Positions 52,939 through 63,689 of a stretch of 64,000 bases of DNA are shown here, in pieces (the stretch's first letter is position 1; every line of letters starts with the position of its first letter). A program made the translations under genes and the position numbers. This stretch comes from Hirundichthys speculiger. Lineage: Eukaryota > Chordata > Actinopteri > Beloniformes > Exocoetidae. The DNA is taken from contig JAGFBZ010000553.1 of NCBI GenBank assembly GCA_018398805.1, forward strand, positions 1 through 64,000, read 5' to 3'. Below the pieces are notes generated by a model. That model did no database searches, was not told the DNA's origin, and was given only the letters and a program-made list of their open reading frames with translations.

Positions 52939-54133
52939 CTACAGAGTGACTTGAGTAATCTTCGCTGCTGTCTCGCTCCCTTTGTCCTTCCGTTCACCTT
53001 TTAGCTCTCCTTTAGGAGTCTCCTTCGTTGCTTCCTCCTCCCCCTCCTCCTCCTCCTCCAGTTGGAGGCTCCCAGAGGAAAACCTCATCTTGGCCAGTCC
53101 GGCGGACCGTACCACCCTCCCCAGCTGAGGGGGCGGGCAGTAATACGGGTAGAAAACCTCAGGATCAGAGTCGCTGTAACTTCCCGCGGTCCCGCCGATC
53201 GTGCACATGGAAGAGGGGCGTTCAGGTAGAGGGGAGGAGTTGAGCGGGAGGTAGGTGGGTCTGGAGGGCCGTGTCAGGTGAGGGTAGTAGCCAAGTGGTC
53301 GAAACTCGGAGGCGGGGTTGAAGGCCGGGTTGGCGCTCCTCGAGAGATGGAACTTGACATCAGGTTGGCTGGCGACGCGGCGAGGCAGCCCCTGGAGGAA
53401 GCTGGAGTCGTCGCTGTAATGCCCCGCCTCCGTGTGCCCAACACCCAGAAGCCTTGCCCCGTTACCGCCCGACGGGTAGGCTCTTGCTCGTCCCAGCCCA
53501 CCAGAACCGGATGAGCCAAAGTTCCTCCTGAAAGGTGAAAGGGACGGTGAATCGTGGCTCAGCGGGTAGAAGGCGTGCCGCGACATGTCGTCCACTGGCA
53601 CGTAGTCCCGCCTCACCGCGTGAGGGAATCGCTCCAGCGAGGAAACGGCAACGTAGTCCGACAGGTAGGGGTGTCGGTTTGAATGGCGAGGGGCCGGCCA
53701 AGGGGAACGACGGGAGGACCGGGTGGTACTGGTACGCAGGGCTGTTTGGATAGAGGAGTACCAGCTGCTGTCCCGCGTCGTAGTGTGGCTGCGGGTTCGG
53801 CCGGCGCCGCGACCGGTTGCCGTAGATGCCAGCCAGCCTCTGGGCTTGGCGCTGCGCCCCGTTACGCTCCCACTTCACGTCCTCCGTTAAAGACGCGGAG
53901 GCGGATCGTGTCTTCGGCGAGGGAGTTGACCCGTGGAGCGACGGCGAAAGAGGAGTGACTTGGCAGAGGGGGTGGGGCCTTTGGCTGACCTCAACAGATG
54001 AGTGGCTGCGCGTAGCCCCGCCCTCGCTGAGTTTGATGTCATTTACGCCTCTGCGTTGGGGGACCATTTCGTCTTGACTGCGAACCGCCAGAGCACGACT
54101 CGACCGGGGAAGTGGGCGGGAGTGTTCGTATAT
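52939..54133 (-). CDS. frmd7: frmd7 coding exon 12 (long C-terminal tail), frameshifted as sequenced
   Basis: Acceptor ATCTCCTCAG, then [20 protein letters not shown] in one frame down to about 53720 ([20 protein letters not shown]). The conserved continuation ([39 protein letters not shown], stop TAG at 52939) is in the frame one base further on. One surplus base, or a loss of two, lies between about 53665 and 53735. A CCCC run there is a likely spot for a sequencing error. Confidence 0.85.
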
Positions 54134-57100
54134 CTGAGGAGATAAGACACCAAATACAATCACCGTCTGAAATTAACGATGTCTTCATCATCAATCAACC
54201 TGCCCCTGAGTTCACTGATTGACTGACCAGTGGCCACGGTTACATGATGTTTTTTAATTCTGAATTAATTATTCCGAATTAAATAATTCAGAATTTTCCT
54301 TTGAGTTTACATGGAAATAGTAATCCCGAATTGAGGTTTACATGGAAAACACGTTTGATCGGCTTTATCCAATTCTGCTTAAGGTCTGGGGGTTGGGAAG
54401 GGTTCTGATTGGATAGGTGGACGTCTTTACGTATTTACGTCTACCGGAAGAAAACAAACTTACTCAATTAGCAACAACATGGAGGACTATATTATTAGAA
54501 TCCTTTTTGGATTTGTTTTGATTTTATTTTCAAGCAGCAGCACGACAACATCATGTCGATGATTTTCTTTCGAAAACAAGCCCAGCACGGAATATTAGCG
54601 TCATCGCGACAGACGGGCAAGAGAACTAGCATGTGCAGAATTAATTTAAAGTGGAATGAGTATTTTAATGACCGCGGAATTATTCTATTCGGATTTAAAA
54701 TCAGAATAAACCAGCCACTAATTTCGGAATTAAGTTTAATTCGGAATGGACATTTTCATTCGGAATTAGGTGTTTACATTGTAATTTTTAATCATTTTTA
54801 ATCTGATTTAATTTTAATTCTGAATTAAAGAGGAATTAAACTTCCCATGTAAACGCACTGAGTATTTTATCAGAACTACTTAGTTCTGATAAACTCAGGG
54901 CTGATCGCCCTAACGTAGAACCTTAGAAGACGCGTTGAAATGTGTTATTCCATTCAACGAACTAAGGTTAAGTCTCATATTAAATAACTTGCCTGTTTGG
55001 AGACGTCAGTGAGGAGATCAGGAGATGATTGACAGTGCCGGGCGTCGTAGTCTGACTGACAGTAGGTCCTGGACAGGGAAAGAAAGAAAAGGTGTATCCA
55101 GCATTCACAAGCAACACGGACCGATCCATCACTGCTAGCCTGGTGCCGATATAATCCAAGGATGGGGACCAACAGCACCTTGGTGATGACCTGAGGGCAC
55201 TAGCCGCTACCCACAAATTGCGGGTTTAGGAAACCTCCGCTAATGCAATCTTCGGCTCACTAAAGCCGCTACCTGCTTATACCGACTCCCTTACTCACGT
55301 TGTAGGTGTGGCAGTGGGCGTGTCTTTTACCCTTTCCGCAAACTCTGTATCTTGCGATCGCGGGTTTAGGGTTGCGGGTAGCGGGTGGTCAGACCACCCG
55401 CTACCCGCAACCCTAAACCCGCATGTCGGCGCGTACAAAAGCACGTCTAAATGGCATCAATGTGCCTCCACCTGGTCACATGTCGACGTGTACAAACATC
55501 TCTACCTCTGGAATTAACTCTTGTATAAAAAGCGTGATCTAACCCTAACCGTTATGGCAGAAAAATCCTTGTGCCAGCCGACTGTTAATAATGTCAATGG
55601 TGCTTTTTTATTGAATAAAATTAATTGCAACTCTGCAAGTCTTTTGTGACCGACTGCCTAAACAGTAAAGACTCTTATTTTAAATGTCCAAAAATGGCCA
55701 TTTTGATGATTTAAAAAACTCCGGATCGTTTTACATAATCCGGTCCAAGCCTTTATATTTTCTCTAAGGTGTCTACACGTCTTTATAATCCGACTGTGAT
55801 CGGCGTACTCCACATGACTTAATCTGATTACTGCATACTCCGATTAAAACCTTAATTATGTGAAGGTTGCTGTTTACATCGTTCCTAATCAGATTATGGT
55901 CTTAATCTGATTGTGGTCCATGTAAACAGCTCCTGAGATCGTTATTGCAGTTTGAACACCATTTAGGTTTATCAGGAATCATTTTGTGTATTAGTTGTTG
56001 AGTAATCAAACTGGATGGACCGTTGTAAAGTGCCCTAAATCAAAGTCTACAGTGGTGAAATCTGATGACAAAGGCTCATTGCTTTGTTGTTAAACTTCCT
56101 GCCATATTCCAGAAATTAAAACCTCTATCTGTGGTATCTGGGGGGAGCTGGGATGCGTCATATCGGGGCATCCCAGCTCCCCGGATACATCAGTAGTCGT
56201 CAAAAACAATGGCGACTGGTTGTTTGGTGTCTACGGTGTAATAATGTTAGCACTGATAACGTCTTCGTTTGTTTCAGTGAGGGATGACGGTCCGGTCAGC
56301 GTCTTCAGAAATGCTTTTTACCTTTCGAAGCGCAGAGGTTTCTTCTCCCCGGACCCCACCGACTCCAGCAGCTGTTTCTGGGTTCTCCCACTGCCACACA
56401 TCACATCATCAACAATCAATACGCTTCGTAATGCTGGTACTCCTTCTCGCGTAGCAGGATTAATGAGGTGCAGATCTGAGTCTTATAAACCTTCAGAAAC
56501 CAGGTGTGCAGTGATGAGAAGTAGCACCTGTATCTGAACCTGGAGCCCTTGCAGGACAGCAGCGTCTTGTGGACGGCCTTCGGCTCTTCCGGAAGCCTGA
56601 AGAAGGCGTGGCTCTCCACGCACGTCTTCCAGAACGACTTGCAGACGTCCCGGCTGGCCATGGAGAACTCCAGGGTGTCCCTGCAGGACGGCTGGGTGGA
56701 CACGAGAGGACACGCTCAATGACGTTCCCACTGACGGGTCAAAGATCTCGAGCACCCCCTGCTGGACGCTCTCAGTACTTTGAATCCCACCACAGCTCCA
56801 GTTGGCCCAGCAACGGACTCTGCGGGACCCCAGTGATATCTGACGCCATGATGCCTTCATGCTACTCACCAGAGACGACCAGGAGAACCACGGCAGGTCT
56901 CATCGCCCAGACTGTGGGCTCACCTGTTAGACCCCAGACCCTTACACCTGGTCGTTCACGTCGCCAGTGAGCGGCGACAACAACTCTGCCCGTTTAAAAC
57001 TGAAAGCACGGCAGAGCTGTGCGAAGGTTACGAGCAAACGTGAACTCACCCCGACTTTGTCGTGCAGCTTGATCAGGAAGTTCTTGCGTTTGAAGCTCAG

Positions 57101-60100
57101 CTTGCGGATCTTGGCCCAGCTGAACGTGTTGATTTTGGTGTTTCCCTGAAAAACGGAGAAGTGGCTCAGTGACGACAGTCTTATCAAGTTTCAGCGTGTT
57201 CATGTGCAGTTTCTAACCACGTCAGTCAGCCGGTATCTCTACATTTATCAGAGCGAGCCTGGCCAGCCGTGAACCGGATCTCAGCTACTTCCACCGGTAT
57301 CACAGGTACCGAGCCGGTCGCCACGAGGCGGAGGGCTTTATGGGATAACTCAGATTAACTGGGTCGGCTGCAGAGCTGCTAACAACTCCCTGTTCCGACA
57401 TGTTTTTATGCAGAAGTCGTTTCTGCTCCACTGAACGCCATTTTGGACGTGTCTTGTCGACACCTGAGTGGCCGTCACCTGCTGCGTGTTTCTGACAGTT
57501 TGCTTGTCCGGTGGCGTCCAGAGGCGGTTCCTGGACGGCCCGGTGGGGTGAAACCGACCTGTTCGTGTCTGAGACGCAGCTAACTTTCTCTGCTGAAGAG
57601 GAAATGAAAGAGAATGGCTGGTCTGGCTGTTGTAGGCCGTTTGGGGCCGTTAAAGAGATTTCAGGGAGATTCAGCACCTCCGGGGTGGTACCAAGTCGGT
57701 ACCCTAACCTAACCCTAACCATAACCCTGGATTTGGATCCACAGGCTCGGGACCACTGTGCCCGGAGGGTTAAACGCTGAGTAATAATTAAAAAGGACAA
57801 TCTGGTCCTCAACCTCTCAACTTCTCCCGGGCCTGTGGATCCACGATTCTTGGACCACGCAGACGCCATTTCACCACACCCTGAAACCAGCAGAATGGAT
57901 AAAGCTCCGGCCCACACTTGAAGGGACTGGGTTCAAATCCACACCTGGATGGGAGGTGCATGATTTTATCTATTTTTTTATTTTTATTATTTGTTCGTTA
58001 CATTATTAAATTTTAAGGGCAGTGATAATTTTTTCCCCTTGTGTTTTATCTTCTTTTTTTGCATGGTTTGTACTTGGATTTATCTTTATTAATATTTATT
58101 ACGAGCACTTATGTTTTTATCTTTGTAGCACTTGTGTTTTAATCTTTACAGCACTTACTTTCTCTGCCCTGACTTTTAAGTAATATTTTTATATATATAT
58201 TTTTTTTTTTTATTGTTTATTGCTTTTAACATTTTCATGCATCTCCCTAGTGATCCGGATGGTCCTTACCGGGACGGGACCCAGCCTTTTAATAGAATTA
58301 TTATTGTTTAAATTAACCACAAAAAGCCCCCTCGCCCGTTTCTTTCCCAAATATTTATATTTTATACTCTACCCCTTTATTTTAAAACCACTGGACCCAT
58401 ACCCTCATTTATCTTAAACAGATCCCTCTCTTCGCTCTGCCCACTGCTCTGCCTGGGGATCGAACCCTGGTCCCCAGTGGAGAGACCCTTTACCTAACTC
58501 TAACCCTAATCCTAACCCCTAATCCAAACCTTTTATTTTTACCCTAATACTAACCCTAACCTAACCCTTAACCCTAATGCTAACCCCTAACCCTCCTAAC
58601 CCTACTAACCCTAANAACCCTAAAACCCTAATGCTAACCTTATCCAAACCCAACCCTAATACTAAACCAATCCTAACCCTAACCCTAATAACCCTAATCT
58701 ACCCTAATACTAACCTAACCTATTCTAACCTTAATCCTAACCCTAACCCTAATACTAACCCTAATCCTAACCCCTAACCCTAATCCTAACCCTAATCCTA
58801 CCCTAATACTAACCCTAACCCTAATGCTAACCCTAATGCTAACCTTAATCCTAATACTAACCCTAATCCTAACCCCTAACCCCAACCCTAACCCTAATCC
58901 TAACCCTACTACCCCTAAACCCTAAGGCTAACCTTAATCCTAACCCTAACCCTAATAACTAACCCTAACCCCCCTCCTAACCCTATCCTAACCTAAACCC
59001 TAACCCTAACCCTAATCTAACCCTAATCTACCCTAACCCCTAACCCTAATACCCTAACTACCCTTACCCTAATGCTAACCCTAATGCTAAACCTAACCTA
59101 ACTAACCCTATCCTAACCCCTAACCCCCCTAACCCTAATCCTAACCCTAATCCTAACCCCTAACCCCAACCCTAACCCTAATCCTAACCCTAATACTAAC
59201 CCTAACCCTAATGCTAACCTTAATCCTAACCCTATCCTAACCCTAATCCTACCTGAAGGCTTTAAACAGGGAGCCGTCAAAGTCGTACCTGAAAGACCAA
59301 CACTCCAGAGTGCGTGACGGCCAGGTTGATCCTTAGCCCCTCCCCGTCGTGGGCGGGGTGGGGCCTGACGCCGTACATCTCCAGCTTCCTCGCCACCTCC
59401 AGCAGCTGGATGTCCGAGTCCGCCGGAGAGACGCCCCTGTGGGAAGAGACGAGGAGCTGTCCTCAACGCGTCCATCTCATCCAAAACACTGATCTCATGC
59501 ATTGATGCGACACTTCTTTTTCCCTCCATGCCTGTGCTTCTTGTGGAGCCTGATGATCTTGTGGTCCAGATACTCCTGGTTGGGGACGTAGTGCTTCATC
59601 TCCAGGTGCTGACAGTCCAGCTCCTCGTCATAGTCCCCTACCTCTGCTGTAACACAAACGCACACATCAGTCCGTCCACCGTCCTTTCTCCTGGACGGCA
59701 AAAAACAATTGCCCCATGAATACGGTTCTCCTCGGCCCACGTCTGGTTTTACCTGGCGATGTTGACTCAAGGTGACCTACAAGTTGCCCAGATCAGCCCC
59801 AAAACTGTCAGCTATCTGCGTTTCCCAACCATCTCAATCCACATGTTGGCTCAAATATTCACTGGCTGCAGTTACATGATGTTTTTTAATTCAGAATTAA
59901 TAATTCCAAATTAAATAATTCCGAATTAAACAATTTTCCTTCGAGTTTACATGGAAATAGTAATTCCGAATTAAGGTTTACATGGAAAACACATTTGTTC
60001 GGCTTTTAATCCAACTTCGCTTTAGGTCTGGGGGTTGGAAGGGTCTGATTGGATGGGGGGACGACGTCTTACATCTACAGGAAGAAACAAACTTAGCTAA

Positions 60101-62800
60101 CTGGTTACACAACACATTCCACTTATTTTTTTTGACCTGGTGGCGTCTCTATCTGTGAACCTCCTTCATTAACCTGGCCGCTACAACTTTGAAAAGCTCA
60201 CAATTTTTATGTTTCCTGCCATCTGTTCTTTTACTTTTTCCAGTTCCTCCAAGCTATTTATTAAATAATCGTCTCTGCTCTTGAACACCGTTTACTGCGT
60301 GCTGCCCATCTTAAACTTTGTTTTGAAAACAAGCCCCAGCGCGAATATAAGGTCATCACGACAGACGGACAAGAGAACTAGCATGCGAGAAAGACGGGAA
60401 TTAATTTAAACAGGAATGTCCGCGGAATTATTTAATTCGGAATTAAAATGGGAATAAACCAGCCACTTACTTCGGAATTAAGTTTAATTCGGAATTGACA
60501 TTTACATATGGAATTAGGTGTTTACATGGTAACTTTTATTCGGCTTTAACTTTAATTCTGAATTAAAGAGGAATTAAACTTCTATGTAAACGCACTGATT
60601 GTGGGTTTATTTATGCTTGATCTGTGCTAAAATAAAACGTACATCTTTTTTTAAATAGCCATTTCATTCCTTCATGCTTACACTGCAGTATGTGAGAGAT
60701 CAGCAGGGCGGCGCTGTTGTCGTTGCAGGTCAGACTGCCGTTGGACAAGTCCTGCTTTATCTGTAAGGCAAAGAGATACCTGCACGAACAAAATGATCAC
60801 CTGGGATTAAAGCTGCACATCGAGTTTATACTCAAAACTAAACACTGACAGTTTTAAGCTTTGGAGAGACGAGACTTTTACCTGGTGAAGCTTCTCTTCA
60901 GCTGTCCGGGATCAGGAGGGAAGAATTTAACGATAAACCTGAAGAACAGGTCGCCGGTGTCTGAACGGAACAGAAGAAGAAGGTATCATTGCTTTTCCTT
61001 AGCTAGCTAAAGGTTTAGCTTCAACAACGGGCAGAACAAAGAGAGAGAGAGAGTCAGTTCAGAGCTGTGAAAGCGTTGGTTATTGATGAAATGAGATCAT
61101 TTCTGCCTGCTGGTAACTAGATTGAAAACAGAAAATCCTTTAAAGGACGGGGTTGAGGTGAGGAGGACGCCTGACCCAAACCTGGTTTCAGTCTTGGAGC
61201 CAAACTAGGAATAGATGTTTTCCAAAGGTCACCTGATCTCTGGTGTCTAAACCTGACTGTCTTGTTTCCAGATGTTTGTCGCCGCCGTCGGACCACAATC
61301 CCGCTGACATGTAAGTCCAGTGGTGGAACGTACGGCCGCTTGGCTTTAGGCTTCAACGCATCTTGGTTGCTCGTAGTGATCAGGAATCCCTGAACCAGAC
61401 GTCAGAGGTGCAGAAGCACATGTTAAATCTGTGATATCGTCACATTAGCCGGGTTTCATCCTGCTAGCCAAGACGGTGGAAGTAGCGTCTTTGATTGGAC
61501 CATCTGGCATCAGCCAATGAGAGCGCAGAGAACGGGCCGCGTTAAAAAAGAAAAGAAGTCAAAACTGGGATCAACATCTGAGTAGCTCAGCTCCAGTGGA
61601 GACGACTCTCAGCAGATGAAGGACGGAAACATGAACCGGCAGCATTTATTCTGGAGGCTAAACCGTTATTCCTAATATTTACATTTAAATTAGAAATTTC
61701 AATTGCTGCTTAACGACACCGCCGTACTGTATTTGTTGAATATGTCGAGCTGAGTGGATGGGGGAGGGTTTTGTCGCGATGTGCTGCCCCCTTTTGGTCT
61801 GGAGTGGCGTTGCTGTGTGTGCGCCTTAAACGTAAGCACGAAAGATTTTCACCATTTTGGACAAATGACTGTTTGTTTATGGGGAAAATATCATCTTTAC
61901 TGTCTGCAGTCTTGTTTCGTGTCACTTTAAACTGAGATGGTTTTTATTATCAACTAGAAAAGTAATCGGAGAGCGCAGACCTCCGCCAAGCGCAACAGTT
62001 TCTCCATATAGAGATTAACACCATAAATATTAGTCGTACATATAGCACTGACACTATGGGACCACTAAAAAAGTACCATATCTTCCTTTATTTTGTGATG
62101 CACACAAAAATAAATAATAATGCTATAAAGATTTTATGCAATATTTGTTTCCAAAGTCAATATATTGAAATTAAACAACCTTAATGTTTTTATAAGATTG
62201 TGATAAAATCCGCGTTCTGGATCAGATCCGAATCAGCCTTTGAAATTTGAGGTTCCCATTGTCAATCCCTGAGTCAAATTTCATGAGTTTTGGGCAATAA
62301 TTAACGGAGATATTGAGAAACAAAATTTTCGGCCCCATTGACCGCAATGTTATCGAAAATTTGAAAGTGATCCAGAATCCAGGATTTCTTCCGGATCATA
62401 GCCAAAATGAAATCAGTTCTTCCTTTTCACATTTCTGACAACTCCTGATTTCATTTCATCAAAATCCATCCATAACTTTTTGAGTTATCTTGTAATAGAT
62501 AAAAAAACAAACAGACAGATAAACGCAGGTAAAAATAGAACCTCCTTGTAATAAAGGTAATAAAGATGACTTACATTTAATCTGTTTGACTAACGGCTTC
62601 ATCAGCTCCAACCAAACCTGCAGCAGAAACATCGGTTAATGCAGAAAAACAGCCTCAGGATCTAAATGTATTTGTCTTTATGTTGTTTTTCTTACATAAT
62701 GGCCACTGCGGTGTCTGAACTCCAGTCCGAAGTATTCTTTCTCCAGCAGCTTCAGGTGGCCGCACACCTTGTTGAAGAAGTCACCACCTAAAACCTTTTG
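52939..62800 (-). CDS. frmd7: FERM domain-containing protein 7, coding exons 2-12 (exon 1 outside window)
   Basis: Minus-strand exons: 62696-62800, 62575-62617, 60882-60960, 60682-60779, 59532-59646, 59289-59436, 57050-57145, 56528-56691, 56322-56390, 54993-55068, 52939-54133. Together 2188 nt, or 729 codons (stop included) plus one extra base, so exon 12 holds a +1 frameshift. The FERM lobes are clear: [86 protein letters not shown]. The FERM-adjacent part has [12 protein letters not shown]. The tail has SEFRPLG and [12 protein letters not shown] as in human FRMD7 (714 residues). FRMD7 acts at the membrane-actin interface in neurite outgrowth. Its neighbour STK26 is the same as in mammals. 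Intron 11 is GC-AG. Confidence 0.93.
54232..54860. mobile_element. PIF/Harbinger-like element, copy 2 (frmd7 intron 11)
   Basis: GGCCACGGTTACATG to CATGTAAACGCACTG, flanked by AGT on both sides (54229-54231 and 54861-54863). The central part holding the Myb/SANT frame in copy 1 is mostly replaced or deleted. Confidence 0.75.
54993..55068 (-). CDS. frmd7: frmd7 coding exon 11 with GC donor
   Basis: 76 nt, [20 protein letters not shown] then DVSKQ. Acceptor CCCTGTCCAG. Donor CAG|GCAAGT is the classic GC-AG consensus and the only donor that keeps phase with exon 12. Confidence 0.9.
55360..55422. repeat. Perfect 63-bp palindrome (31-bp arms, 1-nt centre)
   Basis: The left arm 55360-55390 (GCGGGTTTAGGGTTGCGGGT, continuing to GGTGGTC) and right arm 55392-55422 are exact reverse complements around A55391. 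It lies in frmd7 intron 10. A related single motif (TTGCGGGTTTAGG) occurs at about 55217-55229. Confidence 0.95.
56322..56390 (-). CDS. frmd7: frmd7 coding exon 10
   Basis: 69 nt, [20 protein letters not shown] then FER, matching human GRTQRQLLE. Acceptor GTGTGGCAG, donor AAAG|GTAAAA. Confidence 0.9.
56528..56691 (-). CDS. frmd7: frmd7 coding exon 9
   Basis: 164 nt, [41 protein letters not shown]. Acceptor TCCACCCAG, donor TACAG|GTGCTA. Confidence 0.94.
57050..57145 (-). CDS. frmd7: frmd7 coding exon 8 (FERM F3 lobe)
   Basis: 96 nt, [20 protein letters not shown] then [12 protein letters not shown], almost identical to human FRMD7. Acceptor TTTTTCAG, donor GGG|GTGAGT. Confidence 0.95.
58491..59253 (-). 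repeat. frmd7: Degenerate telomere-like (TTAGGG) block in frmd7 intron 7
   Basis: About 760 bp made of CCCTAA, CCTAAT and CCCCTAA units on the plus strand, interspersed with AATGCTAAC variants; one N at 58615. On the frmd7 transcript this reads as UUAGGG/UAGGAUUAGGG repeats starting about 35 nt after the exon 7 donor. Confidence 0.93.
59289..59436 (-). CDS. frmd7: frmd7 coding exon 7
   Basis: 148 nt, [47 protein letters not shown]. Acceptor CTTCCCACAG, donor CAG|GTACGA. Telomere-like repeats begin about 35 bp into the following intron. Confidence 0.93.
59532..59646 (-). CDS. frmd7: frmd7 coding exon 6
   Basis: 115 nt if the donor is CACAG|GCATGG (a GC donor), which gives [12 protein letters not shown] across the junction, as human QKHIGRSPAESD. 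A GT donor 21 nt further on (AGAA|GTGTCG, exon end 59511) also keeps frame and would add seven lysine/glycine-rich residues. Homology favours the GC site. Confidence 0.8.
59864..60597. mobile_element. PIF/Harbinger-like element, copy 3 (frmd7 intron 5)
   Basis: GGCTGCAGTTACATG to CATGTAAACGCACTG, flanked by ACT and ATT (2 of 3 matching). It resembles copy 1 throughout, but small deletions break the Myb/SANT frame. Confidence 0.75.
60682..60779 (-). CDS. frmd7: frmd7 coding exon 5
   Basis: 98 nt, [16 protein letters not shown] and [12 protein letters not shown], acceptor TTCGTGCAG, donor CAGT|GTAAGC. FERM middle lobe. Confidence 0.93.
60882..60960 (-). CDS. frmd7: frmd7 coding exon 4
   Basis: 79 nt, [20 protein letters not shown] then KRSFTR, acceptor TTCCGTTCAG, donor CCAG|GTAAAA. 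The last residues (KRSFTR) depart from human REELTR although the frame holds on both sides. Confidence 0.9.
61951..62527 (+). repeat. Dispersed repeat (CTCCGCCAAG family), copy without insertion
   Basis: Same family as 30905-32090 but with an uninterrupted GGAGATATTGAGAAAC where the other copy carries the Harbinger element. It has an extra AT-rich block at about 62015-62200. Lies in frmd7 intron 3. Confidence 0.8.
62575..62617 (-). CDS. frmd7: frmd7 coding exon 3
   Basis: 43 nt, [14 protein letters not shown], acceptor CTGCTGCAG, donor AAAT|GTAAGT. Intron 2 is only 78 bp. Confidence 0.92.
62696..62800 (-). CDS. frmd7: frmd7 coding exon 2 (FERM F1 lobe)
   Basis: Acceptor CCCTCTTTCAG, donor TAT|GTAAGA, 35 codons, phase 0 at both ends. 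Contains [20 protein letters not shown]. No exon 1 (start codon) could be found between here and 64000. Confidence 0.93.
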
Positions 62801-63689
62801 CTGAAAGAGGGAGAGAGATAATCCTTATTATTTCTTTTCACTTCCTCTCTTTTTTCTCTGGGGAAACCCTTCTTTCATTTACAGGCACAATTATATCGAT
62901 AATAAACGATACGCTGCTGTCAATGGGAGGTTAAAACACACTCATCCGGCGCTGCAATTCACTGAAACTGAAATAAAATGAAGGTTTTGGCAGCCTATCG
63001 AAGCATCTCCATCTGTTCAGTGTAGTCAAACCTTTAAGAACATTTAAATTGAGTTAACAGCAGTAGGTTTTGTTGCAGTTCCTCCACTGACCGCTAGGTG
63101 GCGCCTCCATAACAGAGCAGATTCCCACTGACTCCCATGTTGAAAGGGCCAACTTTGCAGCAGAAATAAAAATATCTACAGGCTGGTAAAAAAATCTTTT
63201 TTTTTCCTCTGTAGTTTGATTTTACATCCAGGACAACTGTATTAGGATGAATGTTTTTATATCACATCAGATAAATTCATATTAAGAAATAAAGATGACC
63301 AATCAGATGTTGTTTGATTGATCACTTGTCACTTGCTACGCCATTGGCTAAGACAGCGAGCCATGACTGTTATCATTTTAGCTACTTAGCGCTTAGCATT
63401 ATATTGGCTTCTAAGCTGTGAATAAAAACAGATCATGGTCATATTTTAAAGAGAACATGTTTTTGTGTGTTAATTGTCCCAACTGTCCACCGTGACTGGC
63501 TGTGGTTGGTCTGGAAGGATCTGAGGATGAAGGACGGAGCTTAGCCAAGCCACGCTAACCATGGCAGTCATCTCACATCACGACGGAAACAGCATTAGAT
63601 ACCGGAGGTCCCGCTACCGGGATGATTTACTGCAGGTCCCAGCATAAATCCAACTGGAAGAGTCCTGAATGATTTTCTGTGAGCAGGTT

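Noticed and set aside
59250..59289. Alternative donor CAG|GTAGGA extending frmd7 exon 7
   Set aside because: The extension meets an in-frame stop (TGA) a few codons past the normal donor.
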